Shown here in pieces: positions 34,601 through 46,200 of a DNA stretch of 64,000 nt. The first letter of the stretch is position 1, and each line of letters starts with the position of its first letter. Under the pieces are notes generated by a model. That model ran no database searches. It worked only from the letters and a program-made list of their open reading frames with translations, and was not told the DNA's origin. Source of the stretch: Dichomitus squalens LYAD-421 SS1 (Eukaryota; Basidiomycota; Agaricomycetes; Polyporales; Polyporaceae); assembly GCF_000275845.1 (NCBI RefSeq), contig NW_006766892.1:264666-328665 (forward strand). Direction: 5' to 3'. The translations under genes and the position numbers were made by a program.

Positions 34601-34866
34601 GGGGATTCTGCAACGGGACTGACTCCTGGTCGCGTATCTTCTACTGAGGGCGGCGCCAGCGTCGAGTCTGTAGACACTTTCAGGGAGTCCTTCAAAGAGG
34701 ACTTGGAGGAGGTCCGCGAGAGCGCCTTGGTGATCGAGAGGCCAGTCGACGCGCGGCGCATGGCAGTCGACATGCGTGCTCGCATCGACCCCTTCCCCGG
34801 GGGCGGGGAAGAGGGTCGCGGAGGAGACGGCGCCGCGGTATTGGACCTCTTGGGTGGTGAGGACAT
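31612..34866 (-). CDS. Pro-rich / WW-like / multi-helix membrane protein
   Basis: Ten exons read leftwards (34866-33815, 33760-33644, 33591-33478, 33390-33337, 33286-32811, 32751-32638, 32587-32435, 32383-32142, 32083-31886, 31830-31612) and give 912 residues. All phases agree, and the part after exon 4 has no ATG of its own, which argues for one gene. Residues 1-430 are disordered, basic then Pro/Glu/Ala-rich, with many PEP and PTP motifs. A short block ends HPDTDERIPLL. A WW-like module follows at about 498-525 (LGWEEYVLPDSSSYYHH, then LRIITD-type repeats), with Trp, aromatic pair and Asn-Pro spacing as in Agaricomycete WW/membrane proteins. After ALQWSYT come helices at about 720-750 (DFVIGCLFLGIPYLFIG), then four or more to the C-terminus. 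Function unknown; probably a membrane-bound scaffold that binds Pro-rich partners (inference). A fragment of this gene lies at 29.2-29.5 kb. Confidence 0.75.
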
Positions 34867-35750
34867 AGTGGGAAGGAATGATCTCGGGGATCAAGCTAAG
34901 GGAGCGTGAAAAATCTAGAGACCGTGCTCTTCGATAGGGAAGAGGTGGTGGTCGACGAGGTCGTATATATTCGCGAGCGACGCTTACCAGGCGGTGGGCT
35001 CGAGGCGTGCTGCAGGTGAGCTTCTACAGGCTTTTTCCACGAGATAGCGATGCGATTTGCCTGCGTAGATTGGGCACTTGGGGCTGCACGAGGGGGTGCC
35101 GAACACACGTGTTCGAGGAGGCGCATAGATCTCGCACGATTCACGAGCAAACACAAGGCAATGTCTACGTACGCGGTGATGTCCCTTGTAGTCCATCGCT
35201 CACAATGCTTATCCTCGAGACCGTCACGCCTCAGTGTCTCCTTGCACAACATCGAGGCCCAGGGGTAGAGGGCGCAGGCTGTACAATCCACGCCTACAGC
35301 ACGCGAGTGGACAGGGTTGCTCCTCCACGCCGTCGTCTCACGGAGATGAAACAGCGCTTTGACTAGTGACTTCGTGCACTTACGATTTCGCCTGCCATGC
35401 CGGATGCACCATTCCTGATGTCAGATGAGGAGTATCGCCCCCCTGAACCTTCCCAACCAGCCAGATTGTGCTCACGAGGAACGTCGGAGCAGATAAACAG
35501 CCAAAGAAGCGATGTGAAGTGAAGGATCGTCTCTCAGACATGCACGATAGGATGGCAACGAAGTTGTTAACGAGCAAGAGCGAAATGATCAGCATTGAGG
35601 GTGGCAGACGAGAGCAAAGAACGCTGGCGCGCGTGCTGCACTGCTCAGGCTTCTTCCACGTCTTCCCTTCGCTGCGCCCTCCGGTTACGACTCCTTCGTC
35701 ACGGTATTCTCTCCGTTCTGCACGATTTGCGCACTACATAGGGCGCAACT
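34867..35750. other. Divergent promoter region, no gene seen
   Basis: It separates the start codons of the WW/membrane gene (minus) and the SEC27 gene (plus). Short frames on both strands have no motif. Regulation may be shared, but no element stands out. Confidence 0.45.
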
Positions 35751-38738
35751 ATGTTGCTGGATATCAACGTGAGTGGGCTGCATGCATACAACTAGCCATC
35801 CGCCGAGAAACAAGCTAAACAGATGCAATACAGCGGAAACTCTTCACCCGTTCAGATCGCGTTAAGGGCGTCGACTTCCATCCCACTGAGCCCTGGATAC
35901 TCGCCGGTCTCTACAATGGCACTGTTAACATCTATAACCACGACACCGGCGCACTGATCAAGACATTCGAGATCGCAGAGGTTCCCGTACGCTGTGTCCG
36001 CTTTATCCCCCGCAAGAGCTGGTTCGTCGCGGGTTGCGATGACTTTCAGCTCCGGATCTTCAACTACAACACGCACGAAAAGGTTGCGGCCTTTGAGGCG
36101 CACCCAGACTACATCAGATGCCTAACCGTCCACCCGACTGCGAGCATCGTTCTGACGGGTAGTGACGACATGACCATTCGCGCCTGGGATTGGGACAAGC
36201 AATGGAGGTGCATCCAGGTACGTGACACTAGTGTCCCGTTATGCGTATATGCCGTCCGACCACGTCCGACCATGTCATAGACATACGAGGGCCATACCCA
36301 CTATATCATGAACATCACTGTCAACCCGAAAGACCCCAACACCTTCGCATCTTCATGTCTGGACCGTACCGTCAAGATCTGGTCTCTTGGTGCTTCGACG
36401 CCCAACTTCACCATGGAAGCGCACGACAAGGGCGTCAACTACGTTGAGTTCTACCCCGGCGCGGACAAACCGTACCTTGTTACCGCGAGTGACGACAAGA
36501 CCGTAAAGATCTGGGACTACCTCAGCAAGAGCTGCGTGCAGACTCTGGAGGGGCATTCGAACAATGTGCTTTTCGCGGTCTTCCACCCCAATCTCCCATT
36601 AATCGTCTCCGGCGGTGAGGATGGCACTGTGAAGCTCTGGAACAGCGGTACGTACCGTCTAGAGAATACCCTCAGCTATGCCCTGGAACGCGCTTGGTGT
36701 ATCGCTGTGCGCAAGACGTCAAACGAGGTTGCTGTCGGATACGACGAAGGTCTTGTCGTTATCAAGGTCCGTGTCAATGCATGTAAAATCGGACGACCGT
36801 TCATTTACTGGGCAATAGCTCGGCCGTGACGAGCCCACGTACAGCATGGACTCCGCCGGCAAGGTCGTCTACACCCGTAATAACGAGGTCCTCTCCGCAA
36901 ACCTCCAGACGATTCAGGAAGACTCCGTCGCGGACGGGAACCGGATACCCATCTCTGTCAAGGAACTGGGCACGACAGAAGTCTTCGCGACCGCCCTTCT
37001 GCACTCGCCTAACGGCCGTTTCGTAACTGTCGTCGGCGACGGGGAGTACATCGTCTACACTGCCCTCGCATGGCGCAACAAGGCCTTTGGCAACGGCAAT
37101 TCATTCGCATGGGCGGGCGACTCCAACACTTACGCAGTGCTCGAGGGTCGTATGAAGGTCCGTGTTTACAAGAACTTCCGTGAGCGCGGAGGCGCGGGCA
37201 TGAAGGGTGCTGGGTCGTGGGCCATTGATGGACTTCACGGCGGCACTCTCCTCGGGGCGCGAGGTGCTGGCTTCGTTGTGTTCTGGGACTGGGAATCTGG
37301 TGAGATCGTAAGAAGAGTTGAAGTCGATGCGAAGAACGTGAGTCAGCCGCGTGGCCAATGCACCTCGTTCCCTGACGAAGTGCCACATTCAGATCTACTG
37401 GTCGGGCTCCGGAGATCTAGTCGCTATCGCATCAGAGGACTCTTTCTATGTGCTGCGCTTTGACCGGGACGCATACACCTCTAAGCTCGAGTCCGGTGCT
37501 GACTTGGGCGATGAGGGTGTCGAGGAAGCATTCGAGCTCGTCGCGGAGATCTCTGACAAGTATGCACTATCTCTTTGCTATCTACGAAGGGCGATAGGCC
37601 TAAGTATGTTCACAGCGTCAAGACCGCCAAGTGGATAGGCGACTGCTTCATCTACACAACGGCTGCCAACCGCCTCAACTACTTCATCGGCAGCGAATCC
37701 TATACGATCACTCCCTTCGACACGTAAGTGCTCTCTAGTGCATGTGACGACACGACACTAAACCCCTGCGCAGGCCACTATATTTGCTAGGATACATTCC
37801 TGCTCATAATCGCGTATACCTTGTCGACAAGGATTTGAACGTGTACTCCTACGCGCTCTCGCTGAGCATGGTCGAGTACCAGACAGCGGTTTTGCGCGGC
37901 GATATGGATGCTGCCAACGAGATACTCCCTTCAATACCCAAAGAGCACCGGAACAAGATCGCGTCCTTCCTCGAGGCGCGAGGTCTTAAGGAACTCGCGC
38001 TGGAGGTCACGACTGACCCAGATCAGAAGTTTGAACTCTCCCTACAGCTTGATGATCTCGATGCGGCCGTCGAAATTGCACGGACAGTGCCCGAGCTCGA
38101 AGCCGAGACGAAATGGAAGGCGATCGGCGACCGCGCATTAGCCGTTTGGCGGTTCGACCTCGCGCAAGAGAGTTACGAGAAGGCGGGCGACCTCAGTGCA
38201 CTGATGTTGCTCCTTCTGGCGACGGGCGACCGGGACGGCTTGGCGAAGCTAGCTGCTAAGGCAGGTGCGTACCGTACCAACACGCGTTTATCGTCGTGGG
38301 CATTGCATCTGATCTTGAGCTTGTCACAGAGGAGAAGGGCCAGAACAACCTTGCGTTTGCCACCTTGCTGCAGCTGGGCGACCCCAAACCATGCGTTGAT
38401 CTGTTAATCAAGACGCACCGAGCCCCGGAGGCGGCGACGTTTGCGCGCACGTACGCGCCGTCGAAAGTTCCGGATGCGGTGCAGGCGTGGCAGACAGACC
38501 TGCACGCAAAAAATCGCGCGAAGCTCGCAGACGCCGTTGCGGACCCCGCCGCGCATCCCGAGCTATTTGAGGAGGGCTGGGAGGAGGCGCTGCAGCGCGA
38601 GGCCAGCGCGCCGGCGCCTGGCGCACCGCTTGTGAACGGGGACTCAGGTATGCGGTTTGTGCTTGTCATTTGCGGCCACCGCTCACCTTTGCGCGGCGGA
38701 CAGGAGCCCCTGCATCTGAGGAGGCGGAGGAGTCGTAG
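35751..38738 (+). CDS. SEC27: Coatomer subunit beta' (COPI coat)
   Basis: Nine exons (35751-35768, 35834-36217, 36281-36766, 36819-37337, 37393-37559, 37598-37723, 37774-38264, 38330-38647, 38704-38738) give 847 residues. The first exon is 18 bases and codes MLLDIN, as in fungal Sec27. Residues 7-300 form WD repeats, with blocks such as [55 protein letters not shown] and [13 protein letters not shown] second propeller and an alpha-solenoid (about 600-810, [22 protein letters not shown]) follow. The protein is part of the COPI coat that returns cargo from Golgi to ER. The tail (residues after about 815) is Ala/Pro-rich and ends acidic, and no dilysine-type motif is present or expected. Length is slightly below the yeast protein. 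The call is firm. Confidence 0.96.
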
Positions 38739-39181
38739 ATATTGCATAGTTATGATCATTCGTTGTATGGAATTGTGTGATCCTTACGCTGCCTTTTTGC
38801 TCTGTCATCCAGACCACGGTGATCTGGGCGTGGTAACCAGGCGTCTCGGAGGTGCCTGCACGTCCGTTGCCCGCCACATAAGCTCGGACGTATGTCTCCG
38901 TCATAGACAGTAAATAGCAGAAGGGTTGAATGGTGGTTACCAAGGCCGAAGGAGCTAGAACGCGATTGAACGCTGGAATAAGTCCGGCCGAGCAGCGGTG
39001 TCGAAACGTGATCGGCGCTGGTGGTCGTCGTAACGGGCGTCACGTCTCCCACAGGCGGAGACTGGAGCCCTTGAGGCCTGCCCGAGCCGCTTCCTTCGCT
39101 TGCATTTCTCTCCACCTCCCGTCGTCTGCTCTTACTCTAGGGCGGCGTCCACGCCCTTATTTTCTTTCCTTGTTGTTGGCC
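38739..39181. other. Intergenic region before the chitin synthase
   Basis: No gene is seen. A CT-rich stretch immediately before the ATG at 39182 fits a fungal promoter and leader. An open frame continues upstream of that ATG but loses coding character. Confidence 0.5.
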
Positions 39182-42100
39182 ATGGCCGCCGCACTTGCCT
39201 CTCAGGCCATCAGCTCTGGCGACCTCACCGACCTCGTTTCCTCTTCCTCTTCCGCTACTGTCTATCCCTCTGACGACACTATCCTCTCTGTTCTCCAAGC
39301 TCGCTTTCGTGCAGATCAGCCCTATACTAGAATCGGCGCATCCAACCTCGTCGTCGTTAATCCCTACAAGACCCTTGCTAATGTTAACGACGTCAGCGCG
39401 AAGGAGTACGAGGAGAGATGTTACAAGGACACCAGCTTCCCACTCCCCGGCACAGCGAGCCTCCCTCCTCACCTCTACGACCTTGCTGCACGGGTGTACC
39501 TGCTTATGAGGAGGAGGTCAGAGTCTCAGGCAATCCTCTTTCGGTGAGTGGTATCCGTGATTCTCCAGCTTGACGTTCGACGAACCGGCGGACATAGAGG
39601 GATCACGGCATCTGGCAAGAGCGCCAGCTTGCAATTGCTGGTGAACCAGATCCTCCGGCTCTCGACGCACTCCAAGAAGGAAGCCAAACTCGCCGAGCAG
39701 ATCAAATCACTCTCAACGCTCCTTGATTCCTTCGGGAATGCCAAGACACTCATTAGCCCCAACGCATCCCGACACAGTCGCTACCTCGAGCTACACTTCA
39801 ACGACCGCGGGCGCATCCAGGCGGCCAAGGTTCTCACGTATGGTCTTGACAAGTCCCGCCTCTCACGCCTCTCCTTCGAAGAACGAACTTATCACGTATT
39901 CTACCAGTTCCTCGCTGGCGCCACGCCCGAGGAGCGGGACCGCTATGCCTTGGAGGACGTGTCGGACTATGCGCTTCTTGCCTCATCAGGGTGCTATCGT
40001 CTTCCCGCTGGTCCATTCAGCGACGACGGCATTGCCATGGACGAGTTGCGGGCCGCGATGAAGATCCTCGGCTTCAAGCCCAAGCACCTCTCATCTATTT
40101 TCGGCCTGCTCGTCGCTATCCTTCTCCTTGGGAACCTGCAGTTCGGCGAGGCCGATGCCCGCGACGTGTCAGCATACGTCATGAACACACCGGTGCTGGA
40201 TCAGGTCGCACGGTTGCTCGGTGTTCCGACAGAGGAGCTCAGCGAGGTGCTCACGAATAAGACGAGCTACGTGCGCAAGGAATTGTACACGGTCATGATG
40301 AACGCTCAGCAGAGCGGGGCTCAGCGCGACCAACTCGCGAAAGACCTTTACGCCATTCTCTTTGCTTTCGTGACAGAGACCGCCAACCACAAGATTGCGC
40401 CTTCCTCCCAAGACCCCCTCCCTTCCACGCAGATCGTTCTCTTCGACCAACCCGGTTTCCAAACCAAGGGCATCACGCAGTCGGCGTCGATGTACTTTGG
40501 CGGCCCAACCCCTCTCATCGGCGCGCAAAACCAGTCGGGCTTTGACGAATTCTGCATCAACCTGTCTAACGAGCTCATGCACTCATATATCCTACGGAAT
40601 ACCTTCGAGGACTCCGTGGGGTACAACAGCGAGCTCGTCGGGGACGGCGTTTCGCTTCCCGCTATCTCCATCATGGACAACTCTGGATGTGTCGAGCTCT
40701 TGCGAGGCGCGCAGCTGAGCGAGCGAGCCCACCGGAAACCAGGAGGCATGTTGGGCGTCTTGAACAAGGCGTCCTCATCGTTCAAATCCGGGAAGGCTGG
40801 TGAGAAGAAGGAGGAGGAGCTTCTCCAGGAGCTTGTGTCGAAGTTCGGTGTCCACGCGTCCTTCATCTCGCCTGGCGGCGCAGAGGCTCCTGATCTGACG
40901 ACGTTTGGCGTCAACCACTTCGCCGGCAGCGTGACGTATGACGCGCGGGGCTTTGTCGAGAAGGACACCGACATTCTGGACTGCGCTTTCGTGTCGCTCC
41001 TGCGCAACTCTACGGATCCCTTCATCGCTAAGCTTATGGCTGGACCCAGTCTTGCAACGGAGCGCCACTCCAAGGACGAGAGCATCATTGTTCAGGCGCA
41101 AGTCTCTTCTCGACCTCTCCGTTCCCCCACGGCTATCACCTCTCGCGATGGCACGACCGTTGCTCCGGGCGAAGATCACGCTCGCCTGGACCCATCGAAG
41201 GTGTACCCGGTCACGACGCAGCTCAACTACGCGCTGTCGGAGATCATGTGGAATCTTGATCGCGCCCGTCTTTGGACGGTGTCGTGCATTCGTCCGAACG
41301 ACTCGGGGACGGCGAACTCGTTCGACAAACGCCGCGTCAAGGCTCAGATCCGCGCCCTCCTTCTGCCCGATATCGCCTCGCGGAAGAAGCACGACTTCGT
41401 TGTCGACTTCGAGCAAACCGCTTTCTGCGACCGCTATCTGCCCACGATCAGGGGTTCCGAGGCCGAGCGAATACGGCAGTGTGCTTCGGCGAACGGGTGG
41501 AAAGAGGGCGAGGACTACGTCGTTGGCCATCGCATGATCTGGCTGGCGTACAATGCATGGAAGGTTGTCGAGGACGTCCTTCGGGCGTCGGAGAAGGAGT
41601 CGAAGCGCGCCGGAACAGAGGCTGGGGACGACGAGAGCGTTCTTCCGGACGATGCTACCGAGTACACTCACCAAGAGTCGCTCACACCCGGTGCTTACTA
41701 TGGTGGTGAGAGCGAGGACAACCTGTTGTTGAACCGCTCCGGTCCGCAGGCATCACGATACCTGGACGCTGGCTACCCGAACCAACCCATGACCCCGATC
41801 AATCCTGAGACGCCAGCCTACAGCGACGGCGGAGAGGGCTGGAGCTCTGAATGGGACAAGAAGGGTGGTCCTGAACCAAATCCCGTGGTGTCGAAAGAGG
41901 GTGACCTAGTCGCGAAGGCGCCGAACACCGTTGAGGAGGTTCCCACCAGTCGAACGCGGCGGTACTGGCTCTATGTTGTCTGGATGACAACATGGTGGAT
42001 CCCGTCGTTCTTGCTCAACAAGCTCGGCCGCATGAAGCGTCCCGATATTCAGCTCGCGTGGCGCGAGAAGGTGACGATCTTCTGGCTCATGTTCCTCTTC

Positions 42101-45100
42101 AACGCCGTCGTCATCTTCTACATCGTCGAGTTCGGCCGACTGCTCTGCCCCAACTTCGACAAAGCGTGGAGTCTAAACGAGGTCAACCAGCACACCGGCG
42201 ATAACGACTACTGGGTGACGATCCAGGGCAGCGTCTATGACGTGTCGGACTTCATCCACGGCCAGCACTCCGACATCCCGAATCTCAAAAGTAACACCGA
42301 CGACGTCCTTGATCCCCTTGCTGGGCAGGACCTGACGGAGTACTTCCCTCCCCCGATCCCCTTGGCCTGCCCGGGCCTCACGTCCAACGACCAGATCGAG
42401 CTTACCCCTGCCAACTTTACCGCAGAGATCCCGCAGGCGTATCATAAGTCTGGGCCTATCTTCGGCACGCCGAACTCGAAGCTCTCCCAGTCCGACTGGT
42501 ACACGACAATTTTTCTCCCGAAGATACGTCAATTCAAGAAAGGACCTCTGGTGTGGGACAGGAAGAAGATAAAGGCAGAGGCGAGCGATCCAAACAATCA
42601 GAGGTACGTTCGGTGCACACTCGGTGTTAGCTCAAATGCTCACGTCCTACCTCAGGTTCTGGGCGATCTACGACAATAGCATCTACGATCTCTCCGACTA
42701 CATCAACTCGCAGTCTCTCGACAGTAACGATTTCAACTTCCTGAACGATGACCTCGTATCATTGTTCCAGCAGCAGCCCGGCCAGGACATCACGAAGTCG
42801 CTGAATCAGATCCTTGATGCCCTCGACCCGAACACCAAGGCGCAGAACATCAACTGCATGAGTAATTTGTTCTTCGTGGGCAAGCCCGACTTCCGCAAGG
42901 ACGCGCGGTGCCAAGTGCAGAACATCATCCTACTTGTGATGTCGATCATCCTGATGGTGTCCATTGGTATAAAGTGTGAGTACATTGTCGTCTGTACCGC
43001 TTTGACGGGGAGTTGATGCCTTTGTCTAGTCTTGGCTGCCCTTCAGTTGACGCCAAAGAGGACTCCAGAGATGCTGGACAAGTTCGTCCTGTGTCAAGTG
43101 CCCTGTTACACGGAAGGCGAGGAGTCGCTCCGCCGCACAATCGACTCGCTCGCAGCGTTGAACTACGACGACAAGCGCAAGCTGATCTTCATCATCTGCG
43201 ACGGTAACATCATCGGAACTGGTAATGACCGCACAACACCTCGTATCGTTCTCGACATTCTCGGAGTCGACCCTAAGCTCGACCCGGAGCCGCTCTTGTA
43301 CAAGGCTATCGGCGAGGGCTCTAAGGCGCTCAACTACGGCAAGGTATACTCTGGGCTGTACGAGTTCGAGGGCCACGTTGTTCCGTACATTGTCGTCGTC
43401 AAGGTCGGGAAGCCTACCGAGCGGACGAAGCCTGGTAACCGTGGAAAGCGTGACAGTCAGATTCTCGTCATGCAGTACCTCAACCGTGTCCACTTCGACT
43501 TCCCCATGGCCCCGCTTGAACTGGAGATTTACCACCAGATGCGGAATGTCATCGGTATCGACCCAGCATTCTACGAGTACATCTTCACTGTTGATGCCGA
43601 TACGGTGAGTTGCAGGGTTTACTCCATAGAAGACACGTGCTGACGCTTCTGTGCAGACTGTCACTCCCGACTCCTTGAACAGGTTGGTTGCGAGCGCGGC
43701 GGACGATTCCAGTATCATCGGTATCTGTGGTGAGACCAAGATTGACAACGAGGAGGGTTCATGGTGGACAATGATCCAGGTACTCCTGCTCGCTATAACC
43801 GTTTTGGACTCTTTTGACAATTCTGTTTGCAGGTGTACGAGTACTACATCTCCCACAATCTGTCGAAGGCGTTCGAGAGCTTGTTCGGCTCTGTGACGTG
43901 TTTGCCCGGATGTTTCTCGATGTACCGAATTCGTACTGCGGACAAGGGTCGGCCGATCATCATCTCGAATCGTGTCATTGAAGAGTACGCGGAGCCGCTC
44001 GTCGACACCCTGCACAAGAAGAACTTGTTCTCGCTCGGTGAAGATCGTTACCTCACCACACTCCTGCTCAAGCACTTCCCCACGTTCAGGACCAAGTTCA
44101 CCCAGGATGCCATCGCACACACGATTGCCCCCGAGTCCTGGCGCGTGCTATTCTCGCAGCGTCGTCGGTGGATTAACTCAACGGTGCACAACCTTTGCGA
44201 GCTCGTCTTCCTGCCGGAGCTGTTTGGATTCTGCTGCTTCTCGATGCGATTCTTCGTCTTCATCGATTTGCTGGGTACCATCATCCTGCCGTCTACGGTC
44301 GTCTACCTCGTCTACCTGATCGTCGTTGTAGCTCTTGGCAAGTCCGCCCTCCCTATCATCTCAATCGTCATGTTGGCGGCGGTGTATGGTCTTCAGGCCT
44401 TGGTCTTCCTGCTCAGACGCGAGTTCATGCTCATCGGTTGGATGGTTGTCTACCTTCTCTCGTAAGTTTCTGCTCTTTGTGCAATTTGTTCTCGCTCGCT
44501 CATCCTGCATCTCCAGCTACCCGGTGTACAGTTTCTTCCTCCCGGTGTATGCCTTCTGGTGCATGGACGACTTCTCTTGGGGTAACACTCGTCTGGTCAT
44601 CGGCGAGGGTAACAACAAGAAGGTCATCATGAACGACGACGAGAAGTACGACGAGTCTATGATCCCTCTCAAGAAGTTCAGCGGTATGTTGCTCCCATAA
44701 TCGTTGCCATCGTCTTCGCTGACGTGCCATTGCAGAGTACGAGGCCGAGGCCTGGGAGACTGGCTCACGTCACTCCGACGAGACTGGCTACCATAGCAAG
44801 GCTCCTTCCGGCAACAGGTCACGCGGTCCCGCCTCAAGGTCACACTCTCCCCGTCCCAGCTTCCACCAATCACAAGCTGGGGACTACTACCGGGACACGA
44901 ACGTCACGGACCCACAACGCTCAATGTACCACTCGAACAACTCCCAGGGCAACCTATCGCACTACAACAGCGCACCGTCGCAATTCGGCATGCCGACGCT
45001 CCCCTTCATGCCGTTCAGTGGTTCAGGGTCTGTTCATGGCTCTGATTATGGTGGTGGGATGGCGATGCCGGCGGCCATGCCGTACCAAAACACAGGCAGT

Positions 45101-45529
45101 GTCTATGGTATGATGCCGAACGTTCCGCGGAACACTGTCATGACAAACCTCAACATGTTTGGCGGCGACGTCTCGGGCTCGCAGGGTGGGTTCGCACCGC
45201 CCATGGCGCCGGGCATGCATCAGCGACCAATGTCGACGTTCTCGCTCGCGACGACCGTCAACCCGTTCGCGGCAGGTCCGAGTAATAGCGTCGACCCGAC
45301 GGATGAGGAGCTCATCACTGCTCTACGGGCATACCTGAGCACGCAGGATCTGATGACCGTGACGAAAAAGTAAGCTCAACCCTGTCCTAGTCTGTATTCC
45401 GTTACTCATCTGTGTATCTCTTACAGGACTGCGCGAGACGCGATCCAGCAACGGTTCCCCAAGGCTGACTTGTCAGGGAAGAAGCAGTTCCTGAACGAAG
45501 CGATCGACAAGATCCTTTCTCAGTCATAG
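39182..45529 (+). CDS. Chitin synthase with myosin-like head (class V/VII division)
   Basis: Nine exons (39182-39543, 39598-42603, 42656-42975, 43030-43604, 43657-43779, 43833-44461, 44517-44683, 44736-45369, 45427-45529) give 1972 residues. Residues 1-750 form a myosin-motor-like domain. Its P-loop reads GITASGKS (about 122-129) instead of GESGAGKT, while [13 protein letters not shown] keeps the switch I region. A pair of helices, a cytochrome b5-like fold (about 985-1080, [17 protein letters not shown]) and the glycosyltransferase 2 domain follow. The catalytic part shows [12 protein letters not shown] at about 1255, [12 protein letters not shown] and QRRRW at about 1571, then membrane helices. 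A Ser/Tyr/Met-rich linker leads to a DEK-type C-terminal domain (about 1915-1972). The enzyme adds GlcNAc from UDP-GlcNAc to growing chitin at the plasma membrane. The motor is probably a binding or targeting module (family knowledge plus inference). Confidence 0.96.
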
Positions 45530-46200
45530 ACAGTTCATTTGACGGTACTGCGCTGGCATCAGCAGGCGCGCCCGTTTTTTGTTGATTCGCTCGTTCGTAC
45601 TCTGGATCCGGTTGTATATGGTGCTGGTGTTGACGATCTTGCTCGGACATCCCCCATCCCATCATTGACCTCATGACAATACTGGACTTTTTCCATCGCT
45701 AGCTATCTCGACCACTCTTGCCATCTCTCGTTGCATCGAACGGACTTTGCCCACGTCCCACGCTCATCATCAGTCATTATAAGTAGCATTGTAGTAGTCC
45801 TTGGACCTATCTCGTTCTTCGTACTATATAACGCATTTTGTGCAGGCTGTCCTTAGCGGCGATTCCAACAGCTTGGAAGATGACGTCGACATCAAACTAG
45901 ACAGTGCCCCAGCGCAGCTGGTCTGGTAAAGGCTGCAATTGAATTGGACGCCACCGGTAATGCGGGTACCCCGCGGGGGACGGACGCGCGTGATTGCGGT
46001 GTGTAAGAGGTCATCAGAGCGTCCGGGCCCAGGATCGTGTTTCTCGACCGAGCCGCGAGCCACGAGCTGCAGTGATCAATATTGCTACCGCCGGCCTCGT
46101 TACCCCAGCATACACTCTCCAACCCCAACGCTTTCTGGCGCGGTATCCGCTCACCTGAGCCCCGCCACTTTCCTATATATGTTCCTGCGCTGGGTCGATC
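45530..46200. other. Intergenic region, no gene seen
   Basis: It holds the 3' flank of the chitin synthase and the promoter of the first TMEM135-like gene. A TATATAT at 46174-46180 is only 21 bases before ATG 46201, which hints that the true start may be a later ATG at 46285. Confidence 0.45.

Noticed and set aside
40348..41674. Long antisense frames over the myosin-like head
   Set aside because: They are shadows of the chitin synthase exon 2, which is continuous for 3 kb.
43026..44120. 364-codon antisense frame over the chitin synthase catalytic domain
   Set aside because: Mirror of conserved exons that carry CDGNIIGTG and QRRRW on the plus strand.
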